A DNA stretch of 33,581 nt from Clostridia bacterium (lineage in GTDB: Bacteria; Bacillota; Clostridia; TANB77; CAG-508): the NCBI GenBank assembly GCA_017536685.1, contig JAFXGW010000002.1, forward strand, positions 1-33,581. Reading direction: 5' to 3'. Positions 22,214 to 30,976 of the stretch are shown in pieces. The translations under genes and the position numbers were made by a program. Below the pieces are notes generated by a model. It worked only from the letters and a program-made list of their open reading frames with translations, made no database searches and was not told the DNA's origin. Positions within the stretch are counted from its first letter, which is position 1. Each line of letters starts with the position of its first letter.

Positions 22214-24613
22214 ATGAGAAAAAAGAATGAACTAACAGCCAAGGATTTAAAGGATGTTTGTAATCCAAATTTGTTCAAATTTGAAACAACGAAAGAATTA
22301 GTAGATACAAGTGATTTAGTGTATGGACAAGAAAGAGGAATCAAAGCTTTAGAATTTGGAACTGATATAGGAATAAAAGGTTATAACCTATATTTAGAAG
22401 GACCTTCTGGCGTTGGAAAAACAATGTATACAAAGAAGTTTTTAGAGAAAAAAGCTGAAAAAGAAAAGGTTCCAAATGATTGGGTATATATATACAATTT
22501 TGAAAATCCAAATGAGCCTGTAGCAGTATCATTTCCAGCAGGACAAGGTAAAGTTTTCCAAAGTACAATGGAAGGCTTTGTTAAAGATGTCAGAAGAGAT
22601 ATTAAAAAAACTTTTAATAATGATGATTTTGAAAAAGAAAAACAACTTATAAAACAAGAATTTGAAGAAAAAAGAGAATTGCTTTTAGCAAAATTAAATC
22701 AAAAAACAATGATTCAAGGATTTCAAGTAAAATCAACTGATAATGGCGTTTATATGATGCCAGTATTGGATGGTAAAACTTTAGCAGAAGATGAATTTGA
22801 TGATTTAGATGAGAATATAAAAAAAGAATTTGAAGAGCGTTCTGCTTTAGTTCAAGAACAAATTTTTCAAGCTTTAGCTGAAATAAAAGCAATTGAAAGA
22901 CAAGCTGAGAAGAAAATAGACGAATGGCAATCAAATATTGCATTAATGACAATTAATGTTCATATAAATTCAATTAAAGCAAATTATAAAAGAAATAAAA
23001 AAATTGGAACATACTTAGATAATGTAAAAAAAGATATATTGAAAAATATTAGTTGCTTTTTAGCTCCTGAGTCAGATTCAAAAACAACAAATCAACCACC
23101 ACAAGTTCAACAAATGTCTAGAACAGAAAGAGAACCATGGCTTAATTATAGGGTAAATTTATTTATAGATAATAGTAAACTAGAAGGCGCGCCTGTAGTA
23201 ATGGATACTAATTATTCATTCTATAATATTTTTGGTGGGTTAGAATATGAAAATCAATATGGTGCTTTGAAAACTGATTATATGATGATAAAACCAGGTC
23301 TACTACATGAAGCTAACGGCGGATATATAGTTTTTCAAGCTAAAGATATTCTAGCCAATGGAGCTTGCTATGAAGCTTTGAAAAAAGCTTTAAAAATAAG
23401 AGAATTATCTATAGAAAATTCAATGGAACAAAGAAATGGAATGTTGCTTGTTTCCTTAAAACCAGAACCAATTCCATTAGATGCGAAAGTATTATTAATT
23501 GGTAACTCGAACATTTATCATACATTGTTATCAATGGATGAAGATTTTAGAAAATTATTTAAAATAAAAGTAGAGTTTGAGGAAGATGCTCCAAAAACTA
23601 CAGAAAATATAGAAAGATTAAGTAAATTTGTTAGAAGCTTTTGTTCACAAGAAAATCTACTTGATTTAGATAAAGAAGCAATGGCACGTTTAGTTGAAGT
23701 TACTTCAAAACTTGCAGGAGATAAAGAAAAATTATCTACACAATTTAGTGAAATAGGTGAAATTGTAGGAGAAGCTTCTGTTTGGGCAAAAAAAGATAAA
23801 CAAAAAATAATAACCAAAGATTATATTCAAAAAGCTCTAGATGAACGTATTGAAAGAATAAAGAAATATGATACAAGATATCTTCAAATGATAAAAGAAG
23901 AAGCTCTTTTAATAGATACAGAAGGATTTACAGTAGGACAAGTAAATGGTTTAACTGTAATAAAAATAGGTGATTATTCTTTTGGAAAACCTGCTAGAAT
24001 TACAGCTAGCACATATATGGGAAAAGAAGGTATTATTAATATTGAAAGAGAAATTGAAATGTCTGGTCCTTCTCACTCAAAAGGTGTATTAATTTTAACT
24101 GGTTATTTAGGAGAACAATTTGCACAAGATATGCCACTTTCATTAACTGCTAATCTATGTTTTGAACAATTATATGGTGGAGTTGATGGTGATAGTGCTT
24201 CTAGTACAGAGGCTTATGCAATGCTTTCTAGTTTATCTGGAATTCCAATCAATCAATCAATTGCTGTAACAGGTTCTATAAACCAAAAAGGATTTATTCA
24301 ACCAATCGGTGGAGTTAATGAAAAAATTGAAGGATTCTATCAAACATGTAAATTAAGAGGTTTTAATGGTGAGCAAGGTGTAATTATTCCTAAGCAAAAT
24401 GTTAGAAATTTACACTTAAGCGATGAAATAATAGATTCAGTAAGAAAAGGAAAATTCCATGTTTATGCTGTTTCTACAATAGATGAAGGAATTGAAATAT
24501 TAACAGGAGTTCCTGCTGGTAAAAAAGATAAAAATGGAAAATTCCCACTAGGAACAATTAATTATTTAGCTCATGAAAAATTAAAGAAATTTTCAGGAAT
24601 TACAAGTAAATAG
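22214..24613 (+). CDS. LonB-like ATP-dependent protease (AAA_32 / S16 family)
   Basis: 799 residues. The N-terminal AAA-type ATPase has Walker A EGPSGVGKT ending at Thr70; a long charged helical insert follows (about 135-255). The C-terminal Lon protease domain keeps the catalytic dyad: Ser661 in GVDGDSASSTEAYAML and Lys704 in GGVNEKIEGF, 43 residues apart as in E. coli Lon. This AAA_32-type family (sometimes named Lon family, LonC or YcbZ-like) is widespread in clostridia and degrades unfolded or regulatory proteins; specific substrates are not known. It lacks the classical Lon N-terminal substrate domain. It is single-gene, with its own promoter and a strong terminator. Confidence 0.9.
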   Translation: MRKKNELTAKDLKDVCNPNLFKFETTKELVDTSDLVYGQERGIKALEFGTDIGIKGYNLYLEGPSGVGKTMYTKKFLEKKAEKEKVPNDWVYIYNFENPNEPVAVSFPAGQGKVFQSTMEGFVKDVRRDIKKTFNNDDFEKEKQLIKQEFEEKRELLLAKLNQKTMIQGFQVKSTDNGVYMMPVLDGKTLAEDEFDDLDENIKKEFEERSALVQEQIFQALAEIKAIERQAEKKIDEWQSNIALMTINVHINSIKANYKRNKKIGTYLDNVKKDILKNISCFLAPESDSKTTNQPPQVQQMSRTEREPWLNYRVNLFIDNSKLEGAPVVMDTNYSFYNIFGGLEYENQYGALKTDYMMIKPGLLHEANGGYIVFQAKDILANGACYEALKKALKIRELSIENSMEQRNGMLLVSLKPEPIPLDAKVLLIGNSNIYHTLLSMDEDFRKLFKIKVEFEEDAPKTTENIERLSKFVRSFCSQENLLDLDKEAMARLVEVTSKLAGDKEKLSTQFSEIGEIVGEASVWAKKDKQKIITKDYIQKALDERIERIKKYDTRYLQMIKEEALLIDTEGFTVGQVNGLTVIKIGDYSFGKPARITASTYMGKEGIINIEREIEMSGPSHSKGVLILTGYLGEQFAQDMPLSLTANLCFEQLYGGVDGDSASSTEAYAMLSSLSGIPINQSIAVTGSINQKGFIQPIGGVNEKIEGFYQTCKLRGFNGEQGVIIPKQNVRNLHLSDEIIDSVRKGKFHVYAVSTIDEGIEILTGVPAGKKDKNGKFPLGTINYLAHEKLKKFSGITSK

Positions 24614-24640
24614 AATTAAATACAAGTTTAAATTTATACA

Positions 24641-24699
24641 AATAAAGAACAAACTTTTAAGAGAACTTTTTGGGGTTCACTTATAGGTTGTTCTTTATT
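24641..24699 (+). terminator. Terminator of the protease gene
   Basis: AATAAAGAACAA (24641-24652) pairs with TTGTTCTTTATT (24688-24699), followed by a T run. The 35-nt loop has an inner GAAC/GTTC hairpin. The rest of the gap to 24901 is AT-rich with no clear feature. Confidence 0.75.
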
Positions 24700-24901
24700 T
24701 TTTTGATAGTAAAGTTTCATCTTTATTAGTAAATGAAATATTACGAACAATAATATCATTAAAAACGAGACAAGTAAAATTTTGTAAAATAATATATAAT
24801 TTTAAATTTCTCTATTTTGTTCCTATTGATTTTGGGTTTAAATTTTTAATTTTTTGTGAATAATAGAATTGTGTTAATTAAAATTTTGAAGGGAGATTTT
24901 T

Positions 24902-25984
24902 ATGGGAAAAATTAAAGCTGTTCAGTATGGATGTGGAAAAATGTCTGTATTTACAATGCGTTATATGTTAGAGAAAGGAATTGAAATAGTTGGCGCAATT
25001 GATATGGATGATTCTATTATCGGAAAAGATATTGGAGAAATAATGGGAAGAGAAAATACTGGGATAATTGTTTCTGATAGTAAAGATGCAAAAGAAGTTC
25101 TTGAAGTTACAAAACCAGATATTTGTGTTGTAACAACAAGAAGTTTATTTACAGAAGTAGAATATCCTTTAATGTTATGTGCTGAACTTGGAATCAATGC
25201 AATTACAACTTGTGAAGAAGCATTTTTTCCAATGAATTCAAATCCAAATTTAACTAAAAAAATAGATGAATTAGCTAAGAAAAATAATTGTACAATTACA
25301 GGAAGTGGATATCAAGATATTTATTGGGGACAATTAGTAACATCAATTGCTGGTTCGACTCATAAAATAACAAAAATAAAAGGAAGTTCAAGTTATAATG
25401 TTGAAGACTATGGAGTTGCTCTAGCAGAAGCTCATGGAGCTGGGTTAACAATTGCTGAATTTGATGAACAGATTGCTTCAATAGATAGGATACCAGATGA
25501 AGAAAGACAAGCTGTAATTGAAAACGGAGAATATGCACCATCTTATATGTGGAATGTAAATGGATGGCTTTGTGCAAAACTTGGTTTAACAGTAAAAAGA
25601 CAATCTCAAAAATGTATTCCTCAAACATATAGTGATGACATTTATTCTTCAACATTAAATATGACTATAAAATCAGGTGATGCTACTGGTATGAGTGCAG
25701 TTGTAACAACTGAAACTGAAGAGGGAATTACAATAGAGTCTGAATGTATAGGAAAAGTTTATGGATCAGATGAATACGATAAAAACATTTGGACAGTAGA
25801 AGGAGAGCCAACCACAACTGTTGTTGTTGAAAAACCAAATACTGTTGAACTTACTTGTGGAACAATTGTAAATAGAATTCCAGATGTAATAAATTCAAAA
25901 CCAGGATATATTCCAACTGAAGAAATTGCAGAATTGAATTTTAAACTAGAAGCTTGTAAGACAAGTAATTGCGATAACAAATAA
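24902..25984 (+). CDS. 2,4-diaminopentanoate dehydrogenase-like NAD(P)-dependent oxidoreductase
   Basis: 360 residues. It starts with the dinucleotide-binding loop AVQYGCGKMSVF and strand EIVGAIDMDDSIIGKDIGE, then ICVVTTRS and the DapB-like ITTCEEAFFP. GSGYQDIYWGQL, NGWLCAKLGL and a C-terminal VNRIPDVINSKPGYIPTEE follow. This arrangement is that of the family containing clostridial 2,4-diaminopentanoate dehydrogenase, which oxidatively deaminates 2,4-diaminopentanoate in Stickland-type ornithine degradation. No other ornithine-pathway gene (oraS/E, ortA/B) is adjacent, so the substrate may differ. GAAGGGAG precedes the ATG. Base composition is native. Confidence 0.7.
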   Translation: MGKIKAVQYGCGKMSVFTMRYMLEKGIEIVGAIDMDDSIIGKDIGEIMGRENTGIIVSDSKDAKEVLEVTKPDICVVTTRSLFTEVEYPLMLCAELGINAITTCEEAFFPMNSNPNLTKKIDELAKKNNCTITGSGYQDIYWGQLVTSIAGSTHKITKIKGSSSYNVEDYGVALAEAHGAGLTIAEFDEQIASIDRIPDEERQAVIENGEYAPSYMWNVNGWLCAKLGLTVKRQSQKCIPQTYSDDIYSSTLNMTIKSGDATGMSAVVTTETEEGITIESECIGKVYGSDEYDKNIWTVEGEPTTTVVVEKPNTVELTCGTIVNRIPDVINSKPGYIPTEEIAELNFKLEACKTSNCDNK

Positions 25985-26038
25985 TAAAGTGATTAATATA
26001 ATAAAATTTTAAATTTAGTTAATTTTTATAAAAAGAAG

Positions 26039-26086
26039 AAGCCCCGCATGTGAAGCTACAATTGTAGTTTATAACAAGCGGGGTTT
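26039..26086 (-). terminator. Terminator of cassette 3, with an inner hairpin
   Basis: The outer stem AAGCCCCGC (26039-26047) pairs with GCGGGGTTT (26078-26086, one G-U pair). Inside lies the perfect palindrome CTACAATTGTAG. The minus-strand tail is T-rich. It is correctly placed just beyond the HIT gene's stop. Confidence 0.75.
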
Positions 26087-26091
26087 CAAGG

Positions 26092-27159
26092 TTAATTTGC
26101 GTCTAATAAAAAGCGAGTGTTAATACGGATTCGTTCTGGAAGCTGGTCTTTATACTTGAGAAGAGTAGAGGTAATGTCACGAATAGTTTCGTGCATTTGA
26201 TCTTCAAAAGGATGAGTTCTCCAGTTCCAAGCATCGCCAGGAATAGAATATTCTTCGGCAATCAATTGACGTACATATTGCCTAGGAATATACATTTTCG
26301 GGTCATTGTTGATGAGCCAATGTTCTCTGTCTTGTTTTCTCATTAAGAGATAAGAATGAGTTTTATACTTTGGTAAGTCTAAAATCTCAATTTCCTCATA
26401 ATGAAAACCAGACATTTCTCTGATTGTTTCTGCGGTTAAGCAAGACGGTGCAATGTGCACATGAGAATGCACAAGGGAATCCTTTGCTTTTCCTTTACCA
26501 CTAGAACCACTGCCGTTTTCCCATACCAAGATGCCTTTGGCTTCAGGATAAGCAAGCTTGAGAATGTATTCAACGTCTTCCAAGACGGTTTTGAATTCTT
26601 CAAGATGTTCAGCCGGAAGTTCACCATTAGACATGATGTGCTGGAAAGGAATGATGAGTAGGTAGCCAGTGATGAACTGACCAAGAGTCGGAATAACAAA
26701 GAAGTTCTTACTACGGTAGATTGTGCGTTCATTTTTGTGTACATCACCATCAAGGTATTGACAATACGCACAATCTTTTTTTGTTGGACCATCAGTTAAG
26801 CCAGAACTATTGGACTTATGGTCACCAATGTCGAGATTTAAATCATTTGCAATTTTTTCAAACTGATTTGCAATAGATTCAGAATCTCCAGTGTAGATTG
26901 TCTGCCGTGCACTGCATACGTGAGAGCGAGCTGTGGGCACAATGTTGATGACGATACTATCGGCAGGAATTTTGCCAACAAAATCGTCACGAGCACCTAC
27001 GACGCTTTTATTGCAGTCGAAGACTTTTTCAATGTACTCAGGCAATAGAGGATTCCAATAAGTATTGGTAATCAAGCCTTTGAATTGAATAGCTTCGAGA
27101 GCAGATATTACGTCTTCAGTAGAGCCGACTAACAGGAATAAGTTCCGAGTCTTTTTCAT
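26092..27159 (-). CDS. HIT-superfamily protein with an extra N-terminal domain, high-GC cassette 3
   Basis: 355 residues from the ATG at 27159 (AAAGGAAG 9 nt upstream; a longer frame would run into the promoter). Residues 1-110 form an unrecognised alpha/beta domain (FLLVGSTEDVISALEAI, then VINIVPTARSH). Residues 130-240 are a HIT domain: zinc-type CxxC (Cys130, Cys133), IIPFQHI, and the catalytic triad HSHVHIA at 231-237. HIT proteins hydrolyse or transfer nucleotidyl groups (GalT, Fhit, Hint). The C-terminal about 110 residues (MYIPRQYVRQLIAEEY and onward) have no clear match. A sampled 60-nt line gave 43% GC, above the surrounding genes. It is monocistronic, minus strand, with its own promoter and terminator. 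The substrate is unknown. Confidence 0.8.
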   Translation of the reverse strand: MKKTRNLFLLVGSTEDVISALEAIQFKGLITNTYWNPLLPEYIEKVFDCNKSVVGARDDFVGKIPADSIVINIVPTARSHVCSARQTIYTGDSESIANQFEKIANDLNLDIGDHKSNSSGLTDGPTKKDCAYCQYLDGDVHKNERTIYRSKNFFVIPTLGQFITGYLLIIPFQHIMSNGELPAEHLEEFKTVLEDVEYILKLAYPEAKGILVWENGSGSSGKGKAKDSLVHSHVHIAPSCLTAETIREMSGFHYEEIEILDLPKYKTHSYLLMRKQDREHWLINNDPKMYIPRQYVRQLIAEEYSIPGDAWNWRTHPFEDQMHETIRDITSTLLKYKDQLPERIRINTRFLLDAN

Positions 27160-27208
27160 AGCGCTATCTTCCTTTCTAAAAAATTTTGGTAAATTCATAA
27201 TATCATGT

Positions 27209-27238
27209 ATTATAAAAAAAGCAAGCAAAAAAATACAA
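27209..27238 (-). promoter_or_regulatory. Promoter of cassette 3
   Basis: On the minus strand TTGTAT (27238-27233), 18-nt spacer, TATAAT (27214-27209). The gene-free stretch 27160-27467 holds this, the divergent thyX promoter, and otherwise only AT-rich DNA. Confidence 0.6.
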
Positions 27239-27401
27239 ATTTTGACAAAAAAATACAATAACATTTAATGTAAATAAATATGTAAACTAAAAGATGAACA
27301 TAAAATGTAAAAGATGAAAAAATTCAAAATTCATAAATACTTATATGACAAGTTTTTATATGATAAGGTATAGAATTGAAACAAATAAAATTGAAAATTT
27401 A

Positions 27402-27430
27402 TTGAAGATTATATTAAAATGTGATATAAA
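27402..27430 (+). promoter_or_regulatory. Promoter of thyX
   Basis: TTGAAG (27402-27407), 17-nt spacer, TATAAA (27425-27430). It supports the ATG at 27468, not the upstream in-frame codons. Confidence 0.55.
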
Positions 27431-27467
27431 AATTATGATAATATTTCGAAATGAAAGGATTATAAAA

Positions 27468-28886
27468 ATGAAAATTGAATTAATCGGTGGATGTACTAAA
27501 GACGAACTAGAAAGAAGAATTCAAAATGTTGCAGCAGCTGGAAAATTATCTAGATTTCCTGGAAATGTTTCAGAAGTTTTAGAAAGTTGTAATGATTATG
27601 AAAGTAACTTAAAGTTAATTAAAAGAATTATAAAAATGGGACATAAATCAATTATTGAGCATGATTACTTGCTTTTTGCATTAAATGATGTTACACCAAT
27701 TGTTGAACAAACAATTATTGGATATAGATTAACATCTTTTACAATAAAATCAAGAAGAGAAGTGGATTTTAGAACAGTAGGATTCTATACACCAGAATTT
27801 AGAAATAAAGACGGCGAAATTCACGAAAAAAATGAAGAATTAAAAGAAGAATATAATAAACACATGAAATATTTATTTAATACATATGGTGAAATTGTCG
27901 ATAGTGGAGTAAAAGTAGAAGATGCAAGATTTGTTCTTCCATATTCATATCATAGCAATATAATAATGGGATTAGATGGTAGAGAACTTGAAAAAATGAT
28001 TGTTGCTTTAAGAAATGGACATTTAAGTAATATTCCTGATTTAAAAGAATTAGGAAATAAATTATATGAAATTGCCAAAGAACATGTTCCTTATCTAGTT
28101 TCAAGTTTAAAAGCACAAGAAGATAATTTGAAAACAGGTTTTGAATATTTAGAAAGTTTGGAAGAAAGACCAGAAATAAAAATCTTAGAAAAAGCCAAGA
28201 TGATAAGCTATACACCAGATGCAGATGATGTTGTTTTAGAAAGTTCAATTATGTATCATTATCAATGTTCAAAAGAAGAAGCTAAAGAAATTTTAGCAAA
28301 GATGGTAAAAAAAGACAAAGATGCAAAAGCGAAAATGATGAATGAAATTATGCATAAAGATGAAAGAAGGGAACTTGAACAAGTTAGCTTTACTTTCCAA
28401 ATTCCAATTTCACTTTCTATATTAACTCACCTTACACGTCATAGAATGCATTCTTTATTAATTCCAGAGTTTACACCAATGTGGAATATGAACAATTTTG
28501 TGATTCCTGAAAGTGTAAAAGCAAATGCAAACGAAATTTATGTTGAAGCAACAAAGAAAAATATTGAGATGGTAGAAAAGTTTAAAGCTCTTGGTGTAAA
28601 TGAAGGAGATTTAGTTTATTTCTATTTAGGAAATCAAATGTTAAATGTAGTAACAACTATGAATGCTAGAAATACACAATGGGTTTGTAGATTACGTTGT
28701 TGTAATAAAGCTCAATGGCAAATTAGATTTATTGCAAAAGAAATTGCAAAACAAGTTTCAGAAGTTGCTCCTTTAATCGGAAAAGGGCTAGGTGCTACTT
28801 GTATGACAGATAGATATTGTGGAGAAGGAAGAGAATGCTGTGGATTAATTGATTCATTATTAGCAGCAGATGAAAAAAATAAATAA
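27468..28886 (+). CDS. thyX: Double-length ThyX-like FAD-dependent thymidylate synthase
   Basis: 472 residues from the ATG at 27468 (GAAAGGAT upstream). ThyX makes dTMP from dUMP using FAD and methylenetetrahydrofolate; ordinary ThyX has about 220-250 residues. Here two ThyX-like halves are fused. The first has SIIEHDYLLFALNDVTPIVE and GYRLTSFTIKSRREVDF (Arg87, Ser90, Ser95, Arg96) plus ARFVLPYSY. The second has SILTHLTRHRMHSLLIPEF (Arg324-His325-Arg326, Ser329) and an NARNTQWVCRLRCCNKAQWQ segment. The RHR motif survives only in the second half and the Ser-x4-Ser-Arg part mainly in the first. The C-terminus adds a Cys-rich stretch, CMTDRYCGEGRECCGL. It stands alone, between cassette 3 and the PHP gene. 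Confidence 0.85.
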   Translation: MKIELIGGCTKDELERRIQNVAAAGKLSRFPGNVSEVLESCNDYESNLKLIKRIIKMGHKSIIEHDYLLFALNDVTPIVEQTIIGYRLTSFTIKSRREVDFRTVGFYTPEFRNKDGEIHEKNEELKEEYNKHMKYLFNTYGEIVDSGVKVEDARFVLPYSYHSNIIMGLDGRELEKMIVALRNGHLSNIPDLKELGNKLYEIAKEHVPYLVSSLKAQEDNLKTGFEYLESLEERPEIKILEKAKMISYTPDADDVVLESSIMYHYQCSKEEAKEILAKMVKKDKDAKAKMMNEIMHKDERRELEQVSFTFQIPISLSILTHLTRHRMHSLLIPEFTPMWNMNNFVIPESVKANANEIYVEATKKNIEMVEKFKALGVNEGDLVYFYLGNQMLNVVTTMNARNTQWVCRLRCCNKAQWQIRFIAKEIAKQVSEVAPLIGKGLGATCMTDRYCGEGRECCGLIDSLLAADEKNK

Positions 28887-28909
28887 TAAATTTTTATAGA
28901 AATAATTGA

Positions 28910-28937
28910 GAAAACTACTATTAATTTAGTAGTTTTC
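28910..28937 (+). terminator. Terminator after thyX
   Basis: GAAAACTACTA (28910-28920) pairs perfectly with TAGTAGTTTTC (28927-28937), 6-nt loop. It ends 19 nt before the PHP gene start, so partial read-through probably supplies that gene, for which no promoter is evident. Confidence 0.7.
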
Positions 28938-28956
28938 CAATTATAAAGGAGATAAA

Positions 28957-29844
28957 ATGATAGATTTACATACTCATACAAATTATTCTGATGGAACTGA
29001 TTCTGTTGAACAATTATTAAAAAATGCGCAAAATAAAAATCTTGAAATGATTTCTATAACAGATCATGATACAGTTGGTGCTTATTTTGAAATTGAAAAA
29101 AATCCAGAACTTAGAAAATTATATGATGGAAAAATTATTGTTGGTATAGAAATGAAAACTTTTTATAAAAAAGTTCCTATAGAAATTTTGGGCTATGGAA
29201 TTGATTATAAAAAAATAAGAATTCATCAACCAGATAATGAAAAAATACAAAAAGAATCTTTAGAAAAGATGAAAGATGTTGCAAGAAGTTTGGGAATGAA
29301 GTTTGATGATGCAAATGTATATATAGATAGAAATGATGTTACTAGACAATGGAGTTCATTTGCAATAGCAAATGAATTACTAAGATATGAAGAAAATAAA
29401 GAAATTATGAAAAAAATAGGTGAGTTTACTCCAACTAGTTTTTATAGAGTCCATCAAAGTAATGTAGATAGTCCTTTTTATATTGATGAAACAATGTACT
29501 CGATAGATATAAATGAAACTATTTCAAGAATTCACGAGGCCGGAGGATTGGCATTTTTGGCACATGGTTATATTTATCCATTTAAAAATAAAGATACTGT
29601 TGTAGATGAAATTTTGTCTACCACAGAAATTGATGGCATGGAATGCATATATACATTGTTTTCTGATGAAGAAAAGAAAAAAGCTTATGAATTATGTAAA
29701 AAATATAATAAATATATGTCTGGAGGTTCTGATTACCATGCGAAAAATAAACCAGATATTGAACTTGGGACAGGCACAAATGAAAATATAAAAATTGAGA
29801 TGAACCTAGTTAAAGATTGGATTGATACAGTTAGATTTATTTAA
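28957..29844 (+). CDS. PHP-domain phosphoesterase (RNase AM / nucleoside-bisphosphate phosphatase type)
   Basis: 295 residues. The PHP metal-binding motifs are plain: MIDLHTHTNYSDGT (His5, His7, Asp12), SITDHDTVGAY, VGIEMKT, LAFLAHGYIYP, then GGSDYHAKNKPDIELGTG at the end. This order matches YciV/TrpH-type PHP proteins, which act on 3',5'-nucleoside bisphosphates or trim RNA 5' ends. AAAGGAG precedes the ATG. The middle insert (about 75-170) is helical, as in the family. All likely metal ligands appear present. The exact substrate is not determinable. Confidence 0.85.
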   Translation: MIDLHTHTNYSDGTDSVEQLLKNAQNKNLEMISITDHDTVGAYFEIEKNPELRKLYDGKIIVGIEMKTFYKKVPIEILGYGIDYKKIRIHQPDNEKIQKESLEKMKDVARSLGMKFDDANVYIDRNDVTRQWSSFAIANELLRYEENKEIMKKIGEFTPTSFYRVHQSNVDSPFYIDETMYSIDINETISRIHEAGGLAFLAHGYIYPFKNKDTVVDEILSTTEIDGMECIYTLFSDEEKKKAYELCKKYNKYMSGGSDYHAKNKPDIELGTGTNENIKIEMNLVKDWIDTVRFI

Positions 29845-29901
29845 AATAAAATCTAGTTTGGTTTTATAGTTGATGAAAAGATTATAATTGTAAAATGACG
29901 G

Positions 29902-29940
29902 AAAAACACCCTGCATACAATATGTTTGCAGGGTGTTTTT
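29902..29940. terminator. Shared terminator between the PHP gene and cassette 4
   Basis: AAAAACACCCTGCA (29902-29915) pairs perfectly with TGCAGGGTGTTTTT (29927-29940), 11-nt loop. Its A/T ends work in both directions between convergent genes. Confidence 0.9.
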
Positions 29941-29990
29941 TTACTTGTAGCCAAAAGATTTGGCGAAATTCTTAAAACGTATAGTGAGAA

Positions 29991-30791
29991 TTAAAAACAA
30001 CCGAAACTTTGAATTACGACTTCAGTTTGTTTCTGAGTGAAAGGATCAACAGTCATTTCACTAATAATATCATTATCGATATGGAAATTAGGGATAACGA
30101 ACTGTGTTCCTTCTTTATTACCGATTGCGCCTAGAATATTGGCGAAAGGACTTTTTTGCTTTACGAAAATAAGAGTCACTTCATGACCAGGGAATTTTGT
30201 AGGATCAGACTCTTTTAAAAGTCTGAGTCCAATGTTGTACAGGTCACGATATTCTTTGGGATTATCAAGAGATAATGTGACATTGTAGACTTGGCCGGAT
30301 GCTTCACGTTCATTTTCATCATGACTTTGAGAAGAATTACTGGTATTTTCGCTAAGTTTTTCAGTTAAATCAATCACAAAGTCAATAGGCGGATGAGCGA
30401 AATCAGGTTTTAATACTTCTGCAATTGTTCTAAAATGCAAATAGGTACGCTGGATGAATTGGTTGTTAACTTGAAGTCCAGGGAAACTCTCAGGTTCTCT
30501 TTCCTTTAGAATATTATGTGCCAAATGGCAAAGTTTCTGATAATCTTCAAAATTATCCAGCTGGAAAATGAGCCGAGACTTATCTGAAAAGCTTGAGCTC
30601 TTTTCAGATGGCTGAGTGCCAGTTGCCTGGTGCTTGCAGACCGGAACATAGTTGGCCAAATCAACGAAAGTAATGCTAAGTTCAACAGGTGCATAATCGA
30701 TGATTGGCAAAAAAGCTTCTTCAAATGGACTGAATCCGAGTTTGACATCCTGAATGATGCATTTTCGGCATTCAAGTTCATAATTGGACAT
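29991..30791 (-). CDS. Uncharacterised protein with an internal duplication, high-GC cassette 4
   Basis: 266 residues; the ATG at 30791 has AAGGAGG 7 nt upstream. Two copies of the same domain are visible. Copy A (about 73-141) has FQLDNFEDYQKLCHLAHNIL then EPESFPGLQVNNQFIQ. Copy B (about 169-238) has LSLDNPKEYRDLYNIGLRLL then DPTKFPGHEVTLIFVK. A Ser/Asn/Glu-rich linker (143-165) joins them. A start segment with CRKC (8-11) precedes. There is no signal peptide and no known family. One sampled 60-nt line gave 52% GC, well above the neighbours. It is minus strand, monocistronic, with a near-perfect promoter and a terminator. Function unknown. Confidence 0.8.
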   Translation of the reverse strand: MSNYELECRKCIIQDVKLGFSPFEEAFLPIIDYAPVELSITFVDLANYVPVCKHQATGTQPSEKSSSFSDKSRLIFQLDNFEDYQKLCHLAHNILKEREPESFPGLQVNNQFIQRTYLHFRTIAEVLKPDFAHPPIDFVIDLTEKLSENTSNSSQSHDENEREASGQVYNVTLSLDNPKEYRDLYNIGLRLLKESDPTKFPGHEVTLIFVKQKSPFANILGAIGNKEGTQFVIPNFHIDNDIISEMTVDPFTQKQTEVVIQSFGCF

Positions 30792-30847
30792 ATGGTTTCC
30801 TCCTTGTATACGTGATATAGAATTTTCAATGTGCTTTTGCGAAGTGC

Positions 30848-30876
30848 ATTATAGCACATTTTACATAAATAGTCAA
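30848..30876 (-). promoter_or_regulatory. Promoter of cassette 4
   Basis: On the minus strand TTGACT (30876-30871), 17-nt spacer, TATAAT (30853-30848). The -10 is flanked by GTGC and GCAC, a small inverted repeat that could be an operator. Confidence 0.8.
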
Positions 30877-30941
30877 AAAGAAAATCTAGAAATACCAACG
30901 TTATTAAGGCTTGATGAATAAAGTGTGGAAAAGATAACAAT

Positions 30942-30973
30942 AAAAAACAGATAGTTGTGGATAACTATCTGTT
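30942..30973 (-). terminator. Terminator of tRNA-Asn
   Basis: AACAGATAGTT (30946-30956) pairs perfectly with AACTATCTGTT (30963-30973), 6-nt loop; minus-strand T tail TTTTTT. It begins 4 nt after the tRNA's CCA end. Confidence 0.85.
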
Positions 30974-30976
30974 CAA

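Noticed and set aside
27160..27264. Longer N-terminus for the HIT protein with a hydrophobic helix (MLLYFFVKICIF)
   Set aside because: The promoter at 27209-27238 lies inside it and AAAGGAAG precedes the ATG at 27159, so the apparent signal helix is an artefact.
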